Source of the DNA: Conoideocrella luteorostrata
Lineage: Eukaryota > Ascomycota > Sordariomycetes > Hypocreales > Clavicipitaceae
DNA length: 64,000 nucleotides
NCBI GenBank assembly: GCA_032433595.1
Contig: JASWJB010000099.1
Location: 1-64,000 of the forward strand
Direction of reading: 5' to 3'
Every line of letters starts with the position of its first letter. Within the stretch, counting starts at the first letter, position 1. Position numbers and translations under genes: made by a program. The notes under the pieces were generated by a model. The model made no database searches, was not told where the DNA came from, and saw only the letters and a list, made by a program, of their open reading frames with translations. This document shows positions 1 to 11,434 of the stretch, piece by piece.

Positions 1-99
1 TGTACTAGGTTTTTTTTTTTTTGGAAAAAATGAGACGAAGCAAGCTAATATACGACTCTGTATGGTAATAGTCTACATATCATGTGTATGCGTCATCCA

Positions 100-1559
100 C
101 TATACATCGTGAAGATCCTTATTGGCCAACCCAATCCTGTTCTTCTCAATGTCAAAGACCACAAACACGGCCTTGAGCATTACATCCCCTAGGACCGTCA
201 CTTTCATATTTTCAGCGCTTTGCATCCCACCCCAGCAGAAAGACGGGTCGGTTTCTACTGGGCCATAGTCAAGGTACTGCCCCGGTATGCTGAGAACGTG
301 TTCTGTTGAGGGCAGTTTGAATAAGAGATCAGGAAGATGCTGGGTTTCGTTGCAGGGGAACTTGTATGCGCCTGATACTCGTGACGTGTTTCGCGCTCCT
401 GGGACAGATGACCAGTATCTGCTGACGAGAGGGTCGGGTAAGAACAGGAGAGATGTTCCAGTGTCAACAGTGGCCTGAAACTTGTGGTACATCCACATGG
501 GGCGTTCGTCATTCCATGATGTGAGGTCTAGTTCGATATCCCAGTGGGGGCTGTCTGGTCTGGACGCAAGCCAGGTGATGTTGTCCGAGGCTATGGATCC
601 ATTGATGTAGCCAAAATCGAAGCGGCTTGTGGCGTTTCTTCGGAAGTCGACTGCGAAGACGGGGGTTTTCAACTGTGGTCGAAGGATGGAGAGGAAGGAC
701 GGTGTAGGAGGCATGATGTTATTGGGGAGATGTTTGGCTAAACCCATAATGCCGCTGACGCCGACCTCTGTCTCAAACCGGGGCGCCATGACTTGAGCAG
801 ACTCAATGGTGGCGTTCTGTACTTCGAAGCCCCCCAGCCGGAGGGTGTCACGATATACAATGCCGGTCGCCGTAGTGCCGTCCACTGCACTCACCCGTAA
901 GCCACGCTGTGTGCCACATCAAAAAGCCATACATCGAAACGCAAAACACTCACAGTATTCAACACTCCACACAGCTTTGTCAATCCGATTTGCCGTCCTG
1001 GAAGTCTCTGGCTTGTACCGTGGAGCCCATGGTCCTTGTTCATTGACACGGTAAACGCTGTCTGTCGATTGGACCCAACTATTCATCCTGTCAGCTCGCC
1101 ATTTACCGCTTCAGATGTTCAGATGGATAAAAGATAAACTGACACGTCTGAGGATCCCGTATCCAATATCATTTTGACTTTCTGAGGTGGTGTTCCAAAT
1201 TCGATCTCCGTGATATATGCCTGGTCATTAATCATAGGTTTGGCACCGACGGTTCCCTCTGCAAGCAACATCCGTCATGAGCCTCCTCAAGTCTTTTAAA
1301 AAATGATTTATCTCTGAGTGAGTGTTAACTTACCTCCACTGGAAAGAGCAACGTTGGACATTGGCCCCTCGGGACCTCCATTTCCCCATCGGTTGTGAGC
1401 AACTGCCCAATCGTTCAAAAAATCCCGTTTGTCCCCTTTTTTAGGCTTCACTTCAAGAGAGAAGCTATTTTTGGGGGCCCCTTCACGCAGATGAGCGGGC
1501 AAAGTGACGCTCAAGACCTCTGTGACGAAAGCGGCTGCTAGAAGTATGAACGCCTTCAT
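100..1559 (-). CDS. Secreted pepsin-like aspartic protease (family A1)
   Basis: Spliced model of four exons (1559-1334, 1258-1144, 1078-954, 884-100) that closes exactly in phase, giving 416 residues. The N-terminus MKAFILLAAAFVTEVLS is a signal peptide, followed by a propeptide-like stretch. The first catalytic motif ILDTGSSDVW (Asp about 108) spans the exon 2/3 junction and is preceded by YITEIEFGTPPQ, typical of pepsins. The flap region reads YLDGTTATG across exon 3/4. The second catalytic motif is VDTGTSLLF (Asp about 296), and the C-terminal lobe ends with VLGDVMLKAVFVVFD and a Cys pair. By family it hydrolyses proteins at acidic pH outside the cell or in the secretory/vacuolar route. 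No GPI-anchor tail is seen, so it is probably soluble. The first donor is GTAAGT, the second the weaker GTCAGT. Substrate is not predictable from sequence. Confidence 0.93.
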
Positions 1560-2446
1560 TTTGATCGGTATAGAACGAAGGCACTTGCGTGTGAGTGGTT
1601 CAATGACTCGATAATACAGAAGAAGATCTAAGAATAAAAGAAAGAACGAACGAACGAATGACTTGGGCAACTGCGCAAAATGACTGTAAATGTTCACCTC
1701 TATCCTGTTTCGTCGCCGCAGCATGAAAACTTGTGAAGGATGTACGTTTTTGTTTGAAACAAGGGAAAGTGGACGTTTTATGTGAATGAATGGATGGTGA
1801 ATGGAATGAAACAACATGTGCGGTTAATGGTGGTAGAAAATTGCCAGGGGTCATGCAGCAAACGGCAAGAGTAAAGTGAGCTGCAGCCGGTGGCAGCTGC
1901 CTCACGCAGGTCGAATGCCCGCCATCGCCAACGTTGACACATTCATAGCCCGTACCCGTTTATCGAACCTCTATGTCCCTTGCATTTTCGTATATTCGTA
2001 TTCACCTGGTGGGGGATTGTGATTGTCAAGAGAGTTACCCTCTTGGAAGGGAGTTTTACGGTGGTACGTCGTTTGTAACAAGTAAAGTATTTGTAAGCTG
2101 TGAGATGTTTGTACACGCCTCGAATGGTCCCTCTGCATGCGGTGTGGTTGTGCTGTGCGTGTAAATCGTCCGATGTGTGACGAACTCTCTTCTGGCACCT
2201 GGAGACCTGACATGATAGAGAGGAACGTGCTGCTATTTGTAACAGTGAAAACCTTGTTCTTGTTCCCCGCGGGTTCTATGTACGGGCAGCGGCGTCAACG
2301 GATAAGACACGAGAACGGAACTACTACTGATGGCTGTCGATAAGTCGCACACCGTTTTTTTCAACAGCGTTATTGTCTATTCATATGCTTTTCAGCTTTT
2401 GGTACATATTTACACATCGCAATCATGGCACTTCAACTCGCACCAT
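1560..2446. other. Intergenic, protease 5' flank and LHS1 3' flank
   Basis: This stretch is upstream of the protease gene and downstream of LHS1. Short open frames are present in several frames but show no domain and no codon bias. I see no convincing gene. Confidence 0.6.
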
Positions 2447-5400
2447 CTACAGCTCATCATGCCCAGTCTTGTCGTCGCCTCCCTTCTCATCTGACGTGTC
2501 TTTGCCATACTTTTTCTTGTCTTCCATGGCCTTGACCTTCTTAAGCAACTCTTCGACCTGTTCCGGTGTTATACGCTCGCCACTCATAGGCTCCTCAGTG
2601 TTCTCTCCTTTCGTTGACTTGCTCTTCTGTTTTCCATTCTTCCCAGCCTTCTTGGTCTTGCTGTCAAAGTTTCGAACCCCCTTCAGAGCCAAGTCCATAC
2701 TGACCTTGTCGAGCTTCCGAATCTTTTCGGTGAGGTCCTTGACCAACAGAACGGGATTGGCGGTGTCGACTAATTTATCTTGCTTAGACTGCATCTCCTT
2801 CAACCAATCTTCGGTTGACTTGCGGAGCGCCTCTAGCTCTTTAAGTTCCTCCTTTGTGAAAAGTGGAGGTAGCGGGCCAGTCTCTTTCTCGGTTGTTTCA
2901 TCTTTTTTGGTATCTTTACTTGCATCATCATCTTCGAGGCCGTCGAATTCGCCGGTCGGGGTCTCTGTTGAAGCAGAGGAAGTTGCTGACGCACTCGCGC
3001 TTGCAACAGAGGCTGTGGCTTGCCACTGCTCATACTCTGTAATTTGCTTGTGAATTCCGTCAATGTAATCCCCGGTGCGCTTCAAAACTTCCTTGAGAGA
3101 AGTGATCTTGTCCGGTCGCTTCTCGGCTTCTTCGATTCTGTTTAACACAGGAATGGCAATGTCGTGAAGAATCTTGAGCTTGGCCTTGAGCACCTCTTTT
3201 GTTGCTTCGGTCCCATCCTCATACAACCAGTCTCCAATCTCGCTGGCCTTCTTGGCCAATGTGGCGCGCTCCTTATCCGTCGAAGCAGCGATGAAGGCTT
3301 CTCCATCAAGAAGGTCTCGGACCTTGTAGGTGTACCCTTCAAGCTGATTCAGAGCTTCCTCACGCTGAAGTCTAGCCTTGTCAGAAGCAGCGAATGCCTT
3401 GAGTCTGTCTTTGACCTTTGTCAACTCGGCTTTGGTCAATCCAGGAACACCCGCCTTCTCCAGAGTTATTTCGACGGGGATGGAAACAATTTGCTTCTTC
3501 TTGACCTCCTTGATCTCTTCGGTCGGCGCTGCTGACTCAGTAGAGCTGGTAGAGGTAGCAGTTTCGGTGCTGCTTGACGTGGACGACGAACTCTTCGAAG
3601 ATTGACCATCGTCCTTCATAGCCTCCTCGGACCCCTCAGATGTGTTTGCCTCTGGTTTGTCGTTCTCCCCCTGGAGCGGCTGTTGGTCCTTCTTGCCGCC
3701 AAAGCCAAAGAGATTCTTGACTCCATCAACGAAGCGCTCCTTGACGGTTACTTCGGCCTCACATTCGACGGCAGCCCGGGCGACCTGAACTTCTCCATTC
3801 TCGACACCCAATTTCACGCCAAGCTTGAAGACAATCTCTGACTCCACACAGGATGGGTACTGTTCTTTCATGGCAGCCACAGTCACAGTCAGATTCTTGG
3901 TCGACAAGGAAGTGGTTTCTCGATCCTCAGAGCCAACTTGCTGGTAGAAAGTAAGAGCAAAGTCTTCTTGGTCATTGAATGTCATTTCCTTGGGAACACC
4001 ACCAAGAGGAGATATGGCAGTCCAGAGGCGCTGTTTTTGGGGCTTGTCATCCTTAGCCCGCTTTAAGCCCGAGGCGTACATGGGACCTTCAGATATTCTA
4101 ATCTCCTTGACACGGAAGCTGGGACTGAGCTCAGCGGCGCGGAAACCGGCACCAAACACAGCGGCCTCGTCGGAGTTAACATTGGAACGGATCTTGTCTG
4201 CAGAGCCAATAGCCTTCTCGAGAGCCTTCTGGACAAAGGGCGTGCGAGTGGCACCACCGTGCAAAATGATGGAAGTCAGATCGCTCAGGTCAAGTCCAGA
4301 CATTTTAATGGCGTCCCTAGTGACGGCCCTAACCCTTTCGGCGTGAGCATCGGCCATTGTCTCGAACTCTGCACGGCTGACTTTGTATTTGAAGTCCACG
4401 TCCTCATATAGACCTTCGAAGCTAGCTTGGGTATTCTGGTTGGCGCTCAGGACATGACGTACTCGCTCTGCTTCCTTGGCAAGTTTAGCCATGGCGCGGC
4501 CGTGGGCTTTGAGACCTTGAGAGGTGGCTGAAATCTTCTGCGCTCCCTTGGATTCAATGAATTGCGAGACCATGTCATCCATGATCAAATAGTTGAGTGT
4601 GTCACCACCTAGAGTTCTATCCCAGCCACTACCCAAAACCTGAACCTCTTGGACTGTCTTGTTGTACTTTCCAACATCCTTGACGGTACGGCTCTGAAAT
4701 CGCATAACCGACGCACTGGTTGAGCCAGCACCCATGTCGAAGACCAAGTGGTATTCAGGCTTCTCTCCGGCGTTGATATTGGGGAACTGTCGGCTTGTAG
4801 CGTAGTTCAGACCGACGGCCAAATTGTCACTGACCAAGCTCAGAACCTTAAGACCAGCCAATTCGGCGGCCAGTTGAACAGCTCGCTTTTCTTCTACAGT
4901 GTAGAAAGGAGGAACAGTTAGAACAATGTTTCGGACCAAAGAGCCATCGCCAGCTGCAGCCTCCGCATTCTTCTGAACGCTTTGGAGTTCCATGGCCAAC
5001 AGTTCCTCCACCATCCAAGCGTCCTCCTCAGGAGCCAATGTATTTGTCTTGAGCGCGGCAGTGCCTCGGCTACCATGAGCCTTCAATTGAAGTGCCGGGT
5101 GGCGCGTAGCGTATTCCTGAACAGAGACATCTTCGATAGGAAGGCCCAGGAGCGTCTTCAGGTTCGGGTAGACTTCACCAGGAAATCTTGCCGAAATAGC
5201 CATGGCATCAGCGCCATATAACCGCTCAGGAAACTGACCGGCTTTAGGGCTGGACTTTGAGGGTTTGAATGCGACGGCAGAAGTTTCTTTTCGTCGGGAA
5301 TCTTTCGTGAGGACAATCTCGAGAGGGATACCTGGCTTGACCAAGGCGGCTTTGATGTATTCTGTTCCAAGATCCACACCGAGTACGGCGGCCGAAAAAA

Positions 5401-5467
5401 CATTGGTTGAGAAGAAGAAGATGGCTCCGATGAGCAACTTCAATGGCGACAACCGTGACGTCGCCAT
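2447..5467 (-). CDS. LHS1: ER lumenal Hsp70-family chaperone Lhs1 (GRP170/ORP150 class)
   Basis: Single-exon gene of 1006 residues, the size of the large Hsp110/GRP170 class. A signal peptide (residues about 1-26) is followed by the Hsp70 nucleotide-binding domain: phosphate-1 motif GVDLGTEY (30-37), phosphate-2 motif VFDMGAGSTS (242-251) and adenosine motif ILHGGATRTP (401-410). A substrate-binding region follows, then an acidic, low-complexity Ser/Thr/Glu-rich insert (about 600-660) and an alpha-helical C-terminal extension. The protein ends in HDEL, the ER-retrieval signal. Lhs1 of yeast is the nucleotide-exchange factor and partner of Kar2/BiP in post-translational import and folding in the ER; that role is inferred here by family. 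Expression is expected to respond to ER stress, but I identified no UPR element with confidence. Confidence 0.96.
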   Translation of the reverse strand: MATSRLSPLKLLIGAIFFFSTNVFSAAVLGVDLGTEYIKAALVKPGIPLEIVLTKDSRRKETSAVAFKPSKSSPKAGQFPERLYGADAMAISARFPGEVYPNLKTLLGLPIEDVSVQEYATRHPALQLKAHGSRGTAALKTNTLAPEEDAWMVEELLAMELQSVQKNAEAAAGDGSLVRNIVLTVPPFYTVEEKRAVQLAAELAGLKVLSLVSDNLAVGLNYATSRQFPNINAGEKPEYHLVFDMGAGSTSASVMRFQSRTVKDVGKYNKTVQEVQVLGSGWDRTLGGDTLNYLIMDDMVSQFIESKGAQKISATSQGLKAHGRAMAKLAKEAERVRHVLSANQNTQASFEGLYEDVDFKYKVSRAEFETMADAHAERVRAVTRDAIKMSGLDLSDLTSIILHGGATRTPFVQKALEKAIGSADKIRSNVNSDEAAVFGAGFRAAELSPSFRVKEIRISEGPMYASGLKRAKDDKPQKQRLWTAISPLGGVPKEMTFNDQEDFALTFYQQVGSEDRETTSLSTKNLTVTVAAMKEQYPSCVESEIVFKLGVKLGVENGEVQVARAAVECEAEVTVKERFVDGVKNLFGFGGKKDQQPLQGENDKPEANTSEGSEEAMKDDGQSSKSSSSTSSSTETATSTSSTESAAPTEEIKEVKKKQIVSIPVEITLEKAGVPGLTKAELTKVKDRLKAFAASDKARLQREEALNQLEGYTYKVRDLLDGEAFIAASTDKERATLAKKASEIGDWLYEDGTEATKEVLKAKLKILHDIAIPVLNRIEEAEKRPDKITSLKEVLKRTGDYIDGIHKQITEYEQWQATASVASASASATSSASTETPTGEFDGLEDDDASKDTKKDETTEKETGPLPPLFTKEELKELEALRKSTEDWLKEMQSKQDKLVDTANPVLLVKDLTEKIRKLDKVSMDLALKGVRNFDSKTKKAGKNGKQKSKSTKGENTEEPMSGERITPEQVEELLKKVKAMEDKKKYGKDTSDEKGGDDKTGHDEL

Positions 5468-6511
5468 GGTGGGTGGTTTCGGGATTTCTATTCAATCAGC
5501 GGCGCATTAAAGGGTGGGCAGCAGCTAGGTTTGAGTTAGGATGGGTAGCTTATGTGCGTGCACGCGCACTGAGGATGCTAAATATGCAATACACTCGTGC
5601 TATGGCAGACCGGAAAAAAAGAAAACAAGAAATAAAAGAAAAGGTTAGGGGCTTGCCGACTCGTGCAGTCGGTAGTCTAATATGACCAGGCAAATGGCCA
5701 AAAGGTTGATGTGGCCTCTGTCCAGCTTTGACAAGACCGTGGGCCAAGATGGGGAACTCTGCGAAGAGGACAAGTTGCATTGTAGCCTCTGGCCCAGCGC
5801 CCATTGCCCTGCGGTCAGTGCTGCGGAGGGGGGGGTGGTCTGACATTTTGCCCCTGTCTACTCTGTCTGTACTGGTACTCATTAGCGCCTCCCCGCCAAC
5901 TCCAAATTTTGCAGCTCACCCGGCCCACTGCCGATCTTGCAAGGCTGAACGATGGCAGCACGACGACCGGACGATAAGAAGTGCCAGACCCACAAACACA
6001 GCTCCGATAAGGAATTTCTGTGGGAAGCTGCAAGGCTGAGTCTCTCTCTTCGTTGTCAACGAGTCAATCAATAGTCGTCTTGTATGCGTGCTGGGATAGT
6101 CATGTGCAGCACGGGTGCGGGTTTCCGGTGGGGAATAAGGTGAAGAAGCATTGGAGTAGCATGTCATCATGGTCATCGTGTTATTCTCATACATGCTTTT
6201 CTGTTCTGTTGATACAAGTCTCGCTAGGCTCTATTTGCCTCTAATAGCAGATTAACACACATCTTGTCGTCGTAAGCGGAGCCAAATGCCAGATCGCAGT
6301 CACCCTTGCGGTATGCATCTGGCAGGGAAATTACACCCGAAAAGCCCAATACGATGCTATGCAGCCCCAATGTTCGTTCACTGTCTCGCTCTCCTAAACC
6401 GGCCCAAAACCCGTCGAACGCCACCATGACATGATGTACAGTTTGTCCCTTGCTACGATGCAGTTAAAGACACATAATATAGCACAAATGATAAAGATCC
6501 TGCAGGCTTGT
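5468..6511. other. Intergenic, LHS1 promoter side
   Basis: Upstream region of LHS1 and 3' flank of the RGG-box gene. A minus-strand frame around 5916-6194 contains one hydrophobic segment but lacks other gene signals. No supported gene. Confidence 0.55.
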
Positions 6512-8090
6512 TTAAGACTCTTCACTTCGACGAGGTCGGGAAGGACCTCCTCCACGTCCACGGCCGCGTCCACGACCATCTCCACGGTGGCCCCCGCGGC
6601 CTCTGTGCTCACCCCTTCCGCGACCTCGATAATTACCGCTGCCTTCACGGTCCTGGCGGCTCTTGTTACGTTGCACCTGATGGAAACCATCGTTGGCATC
6701 AGCGGGAGCAGACTGCTGCGACAAGTTAATCTCCTGGCGATTAAGGATGTGGCTATCTTCAGAGCTTGGGGGGGAAGGGGGGCATTCACCTGTTTGACAG
6801 GCTCAGGCTGCTCATCAGCCCAGGACTGAGTGTTAGTGGCAGCAGCTGGCGTGGCGTTCAAGCCAGTCTCCGTCTCCAAAGAGTCGCGAGGTACCTTCAC
6901 ATCCACCCACTCCTGTGAAGCTGAGAGGTTATTGTCGGTATCCCACTGAGATTCCGCCACGGTATTCGTGGCGTTGTCAGCAACATCGGTATTAGCAGGT
7001 CCGTTGATAACGGCTTCCGGACCTCTCTGCCCATTTGGCGCAGAGGTCTCGGTGGCAGCAATCTCAGTTGCGGTTGCATGTTCCGGGGTAGGATTAGTTA
7101 CGGCTGCCTCTTCAATTTGTTGAGCTCCTTCGTTGTAGGAAGGTGTCTTGTAATCCTGAGCAAGGGATTTGACAGCACTGTCTATGGTATGGGTAAGTAA
7201 ACGGCCAGAGTTGGAACCGACTATCAGGTCGCCTAGGACACTCACAGGTAGTCTGAAGCTGCTCCCCTGGAACGCTCAGGACTTTGTCGTCCGTACCCTC
7301 CACAAGCTTCAGCATGGAAGAAACGGCATTTTCATCTCCTGCATAGATAGCTAGAAGAACGCCTTCAATAGCCTGACTTTCGTCCGACTCGGGGTCGTTG
7401 GCTTCCTCGCGACGATATGCTGCAAGTCGCAAGAATTGGGACAGCGTAAGAAGGTTGTCTTTCATGGACTTCTGGAATTCGGCCTTGGCTTCGTCAATAG
7501 CGTCTCCTTTCACCTTTTCCAAAGACTTCTCCCATTCAGACTTTTCTGCTGCAGCCCGCGAACGGTACTGTTCGTGTATTTTCTGGTATTGCGCCAATTG
7601 CTCCTCAGTCTGTGCCAACTGAGCCTGCAAAGCAGGTTTCTTTTCAATCTGCGCCTTTTGATCAGTGTTGATCACTCTCGAAGCAACCAACTCATCAAGG
7701 GACTTGCCGGCGTGCTGGCGAAGAAGGGAGTCAGTTTTCGATGCATTGGTCTGTGAGAGAAGAACAAGTTAGCGAGAAATGTTAGTTAGTCAAAGCGCCA
7801 CCTAGTGAAAAAAAAAAGCATAGAGCATGATATGATGATTTACAATTTTCTTGTTCAGGTTGCGAATGTTTCTGTCAAGCTGGTGTTAGCCTCGAAAGCT
7901 TAGGCGAAACGAGCTCTATTATAAGGAGTTTATACTTCTGCAGTTCCCTGATCAACGGGTTTTCGTCGTCTTGCCCGTCGGCGGCAAGCCCGGAACCAAC
8001 ACTGGGGGAAGGTGAGTCTGCACGCTTGACAGCGTTGGCAAGCTTCTTCTTGGAACCCTTGGGGCCGGATTGGGTAGCAGCTGCAGCCAT
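6512..8090 (-). CDS. YAG7-like conserved fungal protein with C-terminal RGG box
   Basis: Five exons (8090-7936, 7871-7844, 7750-7246, 7181-6790, 6733-6512) joined in phase give 433 residues. The N-terminus is short and charged (MAAAATQSGPKGSKKKL). Exons 1-3 carry a long helical, probably coiled-coil region rich in Gln/Glu/Lys (about residues 45-220). A disordered Ala/Thr/Glu-rich linker follows, and the last exon encodes an RGG/RG repeat tail ending RPRRSEES. The last intron is 56 nt and is needed to reach the RGG frame; reading through gives an unrelated frame. The layout resembles the fungal YAG7-like family (S. pombe SPAC12G12.07c, name from memory), whose function is not established. RGG tails usually bind RNA or are arginine-methylated, which suggests an RNA-related role, but that is inference. 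Confidence 0.82.
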
Positions 8091-9024
8091 TTCTGAAGTT
8101 TGTGTACTGCAACGTAGCGGACAAGTCGTAGCGTGGGTGGCTGGAAGATGAAGGTTTGGGGACAACAACGATGCTTCACCAACGATAGCTTGGAGTGCTT
8201 GATGCTGAGAGGCAGGAAGAAGACAGGAACATAAAAGACCTTGTGGCAGGAGTCAAGTCAATTGAGGGACGAAAGTTGAATTAATGGGATCCAGATGTTT
8301 CGAGGGTCAAGTGTAACTTCCGCCAGAAACTCGAGAGGTGCGGAGGTCAGTTGGTTTGGCCCTGGCGCTGCGGGACCCTCTTGGCCCTCCCCTCCCCTGC
8401 ACAGACGTGTGGGAGGAGCTTTGTCGTGTCACGCACCCCAGTCCGAGCTGCCCACTTCTAGAAACAAACAGAATCACAGCTTTGACTTACGGGATTTCGC
8501 ACTTGTCAAACGACTTACAATTGGTCCAATTGTTGGATGTACAGCAGGCTCTGATGATTTATGATCATATCTACTGAACAAATATGTTTGCATGTGCTGC
8601 ATACACGACAATGTTCTTCAATAGTGCGTTGTGCGATCTCGTGCTCATCCATCTGCTACCCAATCCCACCGCCCCACGGTATTTACTGCATCCTCTCATT
8701 GAACCATTAATTTGCCAGACGTGTCATGACATGACGGCGGCAACAATGCTGCACTCATTTTTATATTACGCCTCTGCATAATATTGCCCACCGTCAATAT
8801 CTGACCACCACGCGATATACATCTTCCAGTATACCTGGAAAATACGCTTTATAACTTGCGCCATGTATCTGTCATCACTGCACAGAGTTGTTGGTCTACC
8901 TGCCCCGGCCCCGTGTTGTTTTCTTTCCCACTCCCCGTGGCGGCTGCATATATGAGAATGTAGTTGTCGCGATGCACCGTCAAGATAGTGCTATAAGTGG
9001 TCGGATTCCAAGAATAGGAACTCT
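8091..9024. other. Intergenic, no supported gene
   Basis: Promoter side of the RGG-box gene and 3' side of the CENP-W gene. Short frames only, with no recognisable domain. Nothing further is seen. Confidence 0.55.
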
Positions 9025-9448
9025 TCAGCCTTTGAACTTAGCCAGTGTATCCTGCAATATTCAATGGGTTTAGCCATCTATACACTTATAAAAGCTTGGC
9101 TGGGACGAAGTGTGAGCTTACCCGAGTGACTTTGTTTACACTCCTCGCTGTCAGTCCCCGCTCGCCAGACTGCTTCGAGTAGATAGCGGCTTCTTTCACC
9201 AGCCTAAAGGTACAGTGAGTAGCAAACCCTTTGAAACACAAATGGGTAAAACCTTACGTCTCCATGAAGAGAACATAGTTCAAGAAAATCTGCCAATGGG
9301 TTAGTTCTAGTTACCAACGGGGGATTTGCATGTGGCGCGTTTCTCTGCTCACCGTAACATCCGCATTCTTCTTGATGTTCATATTGGAGTGCGCCTTGAT
9401 GATATTCTTGAAAGTAGCCCTCGGATAGGCCTTCTTGCCCGCAGCCAT
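9025..9448 (-). CDS. wip1: CENP-W-like histone-fold kinetochore protein
   Basis: Four small exons (9448-9353, 9289-9258, 9203-9122, 9051-9025) join in phase to a 78-residue protein, the usual size of CENP-W. It begins MAAGKKAYPRATFKNIIKAH, carries the middle histone-fold helix FLNYVLFMETLVKEAA, and ends VNKVTRDTLAKFKG, matching the fungal CENP-W pattern (PRATVKRIVKAH ... LDYVLF ... SGE ... VTxxTLxxFKG). CENP-W pairs with CENP-T in the CCAN at centromeres and binds DNA; partner and location are from family knowledge. The gene is easily missed because its longest exon is 96 nt and the stop lies in a 27-nt last exon. It is divergent from the prefoldin gene, with about 355 bp between the two starts. 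The name wip1 follows the yeast/fission yeast ortholog and is a family-level assignment. Confidence 0.9.
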
Positions 9449-9803
9449 GTGGACAAGCGACAAGCAACGAGGCTTTTCTGACTATGAAATGCGTTGCTTG
9501 AATGTTGTCTTCACTGCGTCGCGTGCGACCATGTAGAGCTTGGGCTTGTCACAGTAGCTTATTGTGGGGCATGTAGCTACTCCGTACTACGACCCCAAGA
9601 GCCGGCCAGCGGACGGACGGTGTGAAGGTCAAGCTCTGACTGTCATCTTGCACGGTGCCACCCCACCATCACAGAAACTCGGGCTCGTCAGATGGCAACT
9701 AATAAATTAGGAGACTCCAGTGAGTGATAGAGGGGTCATTGTGACGAACAGCATTCACCTCGAGCCGAAGAACTTGCTCAGAGCAAGCCCATTTCAGTCA
9801 CCG
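9449..9803. promoter_or_regulatory. Shared divergent promoter region of CENP-W and prefoldin-4 genes
   Basis: The 355 bp between two divergent start codons must hold both promoters. It contains one copy of the dispersed motif TACTCCGTAC at 9578-9587. No TATA box is clear. Confidence 0.5.
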
Positions 9804-10451
9804 ATGGCATCTATAATGCAGCGTCGCATGGTACGAACAATCGCGCATCAATCTCCTTTCCCCAACTACTCGAACGCCATGCCAACTTCTGACATGCTGT
9901 TGTAGCTATCCAAGGAAGATGAACAAGCGGCCGGCGATGAAGTCGAGGTTCGGAGAGAGGACCAGGACAAGATCAACAAGTTTAGTCGTCTTCATCAGCG
10001 AGAATTAGCCATAGAAGAAGAGCTACGGGTGAAGAATGTACGTGCCTTTTCGACTGAAAACCAACCATTGCTAGTCTCGCTCCATCGCTCGACCAACAAT
10101 GACTGACCCTCCATGCATTACAGAAAGAAAAAGAAGAATTGGACGACTTGTCGACCGAATTGGAGCTTGCAGACGAGGACGAGAAAATTCAGTGCGTGAC
10201 ACCATCATGATTGTTTCCGTGGTTGGCCCCTTGCACTAACGAATATGTTTCACGACAGATATAAAATCGGCGATACCTTCTTTCACATTCCACTGGAGCA
10301 GGCGCAAGAGATGCTAGAAGAGGCTACGACCAAAATCGACGACGACACGAGTAAATTAGAAGACAGGATCAGCACGGTACGCGAGGATATGCAGCAACTC
10401 AAGGTCGAGCTGTACGCAAGGTTCGGAAAGCAGATCAACCTTGAGACCTAG
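9804..10451 (+). CDS. GIM3: Prefoldin subunit 4
   Basis: Four exons (9804-9830, 9906-10037, 10124-10191, 10259-10451) give 139 residues in phase. The N-terminal MQRRMLSKEDEQ crosses the first intron and leads into VEVRREDQDKINKFSRLHQR, the hallmark of prefoldin beta-type subunit 4. A central hairpin segment (YKIGDTFFHIPLEQAQEML) is flanked by two long coiled-coil helices. Prefoldin is a hexameric cytosolic co-chaperone that delivers nascent actin and tubulin to the CCT chaperonin; the role is from the family. The start at 9804 (MASIMQRRM) was taken as the first in-frame ATG; the ATG four codons later (MQRRM) is a realistic alternative. It is divergent from the CENP-W gene. Confidence 0.92.
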
Positions 10452-11434
10452 ACAGGACGAGGTAGGCAGGAACAAATATATATATATATATATCAAAAAA
10501 GGACCATACGACCAAGTTCTGTATACGATGATCGCTAATTATTGTTCGTCCTTGAAAGAAGCATGTGTGTATAACCAGCCGAGTTCAAGTTTCCCTAGCA
10601 ATGGACGATTTGCATACCAGACATCTACCACAAGAGACCCGAGACTGTCGTACACCCACACGTGGAATATGACGACACCATCACAAGGGAACCGTCACAA
10701 TGTCATTCAGAACTCCTCATTGGCAGCAGCACCACACCACAGCCACGCTTATAAAACACAAATAGCCGCAGTTTACAAGGGCATAAGTTATGCGAGCACA
10801 ATACCCACTATTTGATGTGATCGCGGGGGAAGAAAACCGTAATATACGCGTAATTAAACAGCACTTGGAGGTGGTTGCGTGATCTGCTGCCCATGTCTCA
10901 CAAAATTTTGGGTTATTAGCTCAGGTTGTCCTAGTAACTACTTAGTATGGAGATCGACCGGACCGGCGAAGAACTCCTCGACAACCCAGCCCTTCATTCA
11001 CCTGCCGGACGGGGCAAGTGACGCATTCGAGAAACCATAAGATTGGATTGACCTCAATTCAATCAGGGGGATGCCAGTCTGCGGAAATGGAAGATGAGAG
11101 CTGATCTATGTATAACTGTTGATCGTAGGGACAAGGCGACGATCCCAGCGAGTATCGATGTCTTGGTAACACTCCTCCGTACTTACTGAACTATACTGAG
11201 GTATCCCCTCATATCTCCTATCCGCTATTGTATTACATCGGTCTTGGAGCGCATAGCCCTTTCGGAGGCTGAATGTCCCGTTCTTTCGCATTTGTGTATA
11301 GGTGATAGTATCGTCCTCGAAGAATCAAGCGATGATGTTTACATTTCATACAATTATCTGACCATAACACTCGTGGCGATGCTCTTGAGAAGATACCGAC
11401 GGACGTGCCCGGATATCACAATAGTTTCACAGTC
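10452..11434. other. Intergenic, no supported gene
   Basis: Between prefoldin-4 and the transporter. It holds a short (AT)n run at about 10476-10493 in the prefoldin 3' UTR and a partial copy of the dispersed motif near 11175. Short frames show no domain. Confidence 0.55.
10476..10493. repeat. (AT)n dinucleotide run
   Basis: Short AT run in the 3' flank of the prefoldin-4 gene. Confidence 0.8.

Noticed and set aside
1600..1905. 101-codon minus-strand frame upstream of the protease
   Set aside because: Lies in the protease leader region with no domain; likely 5'-flank sequence.
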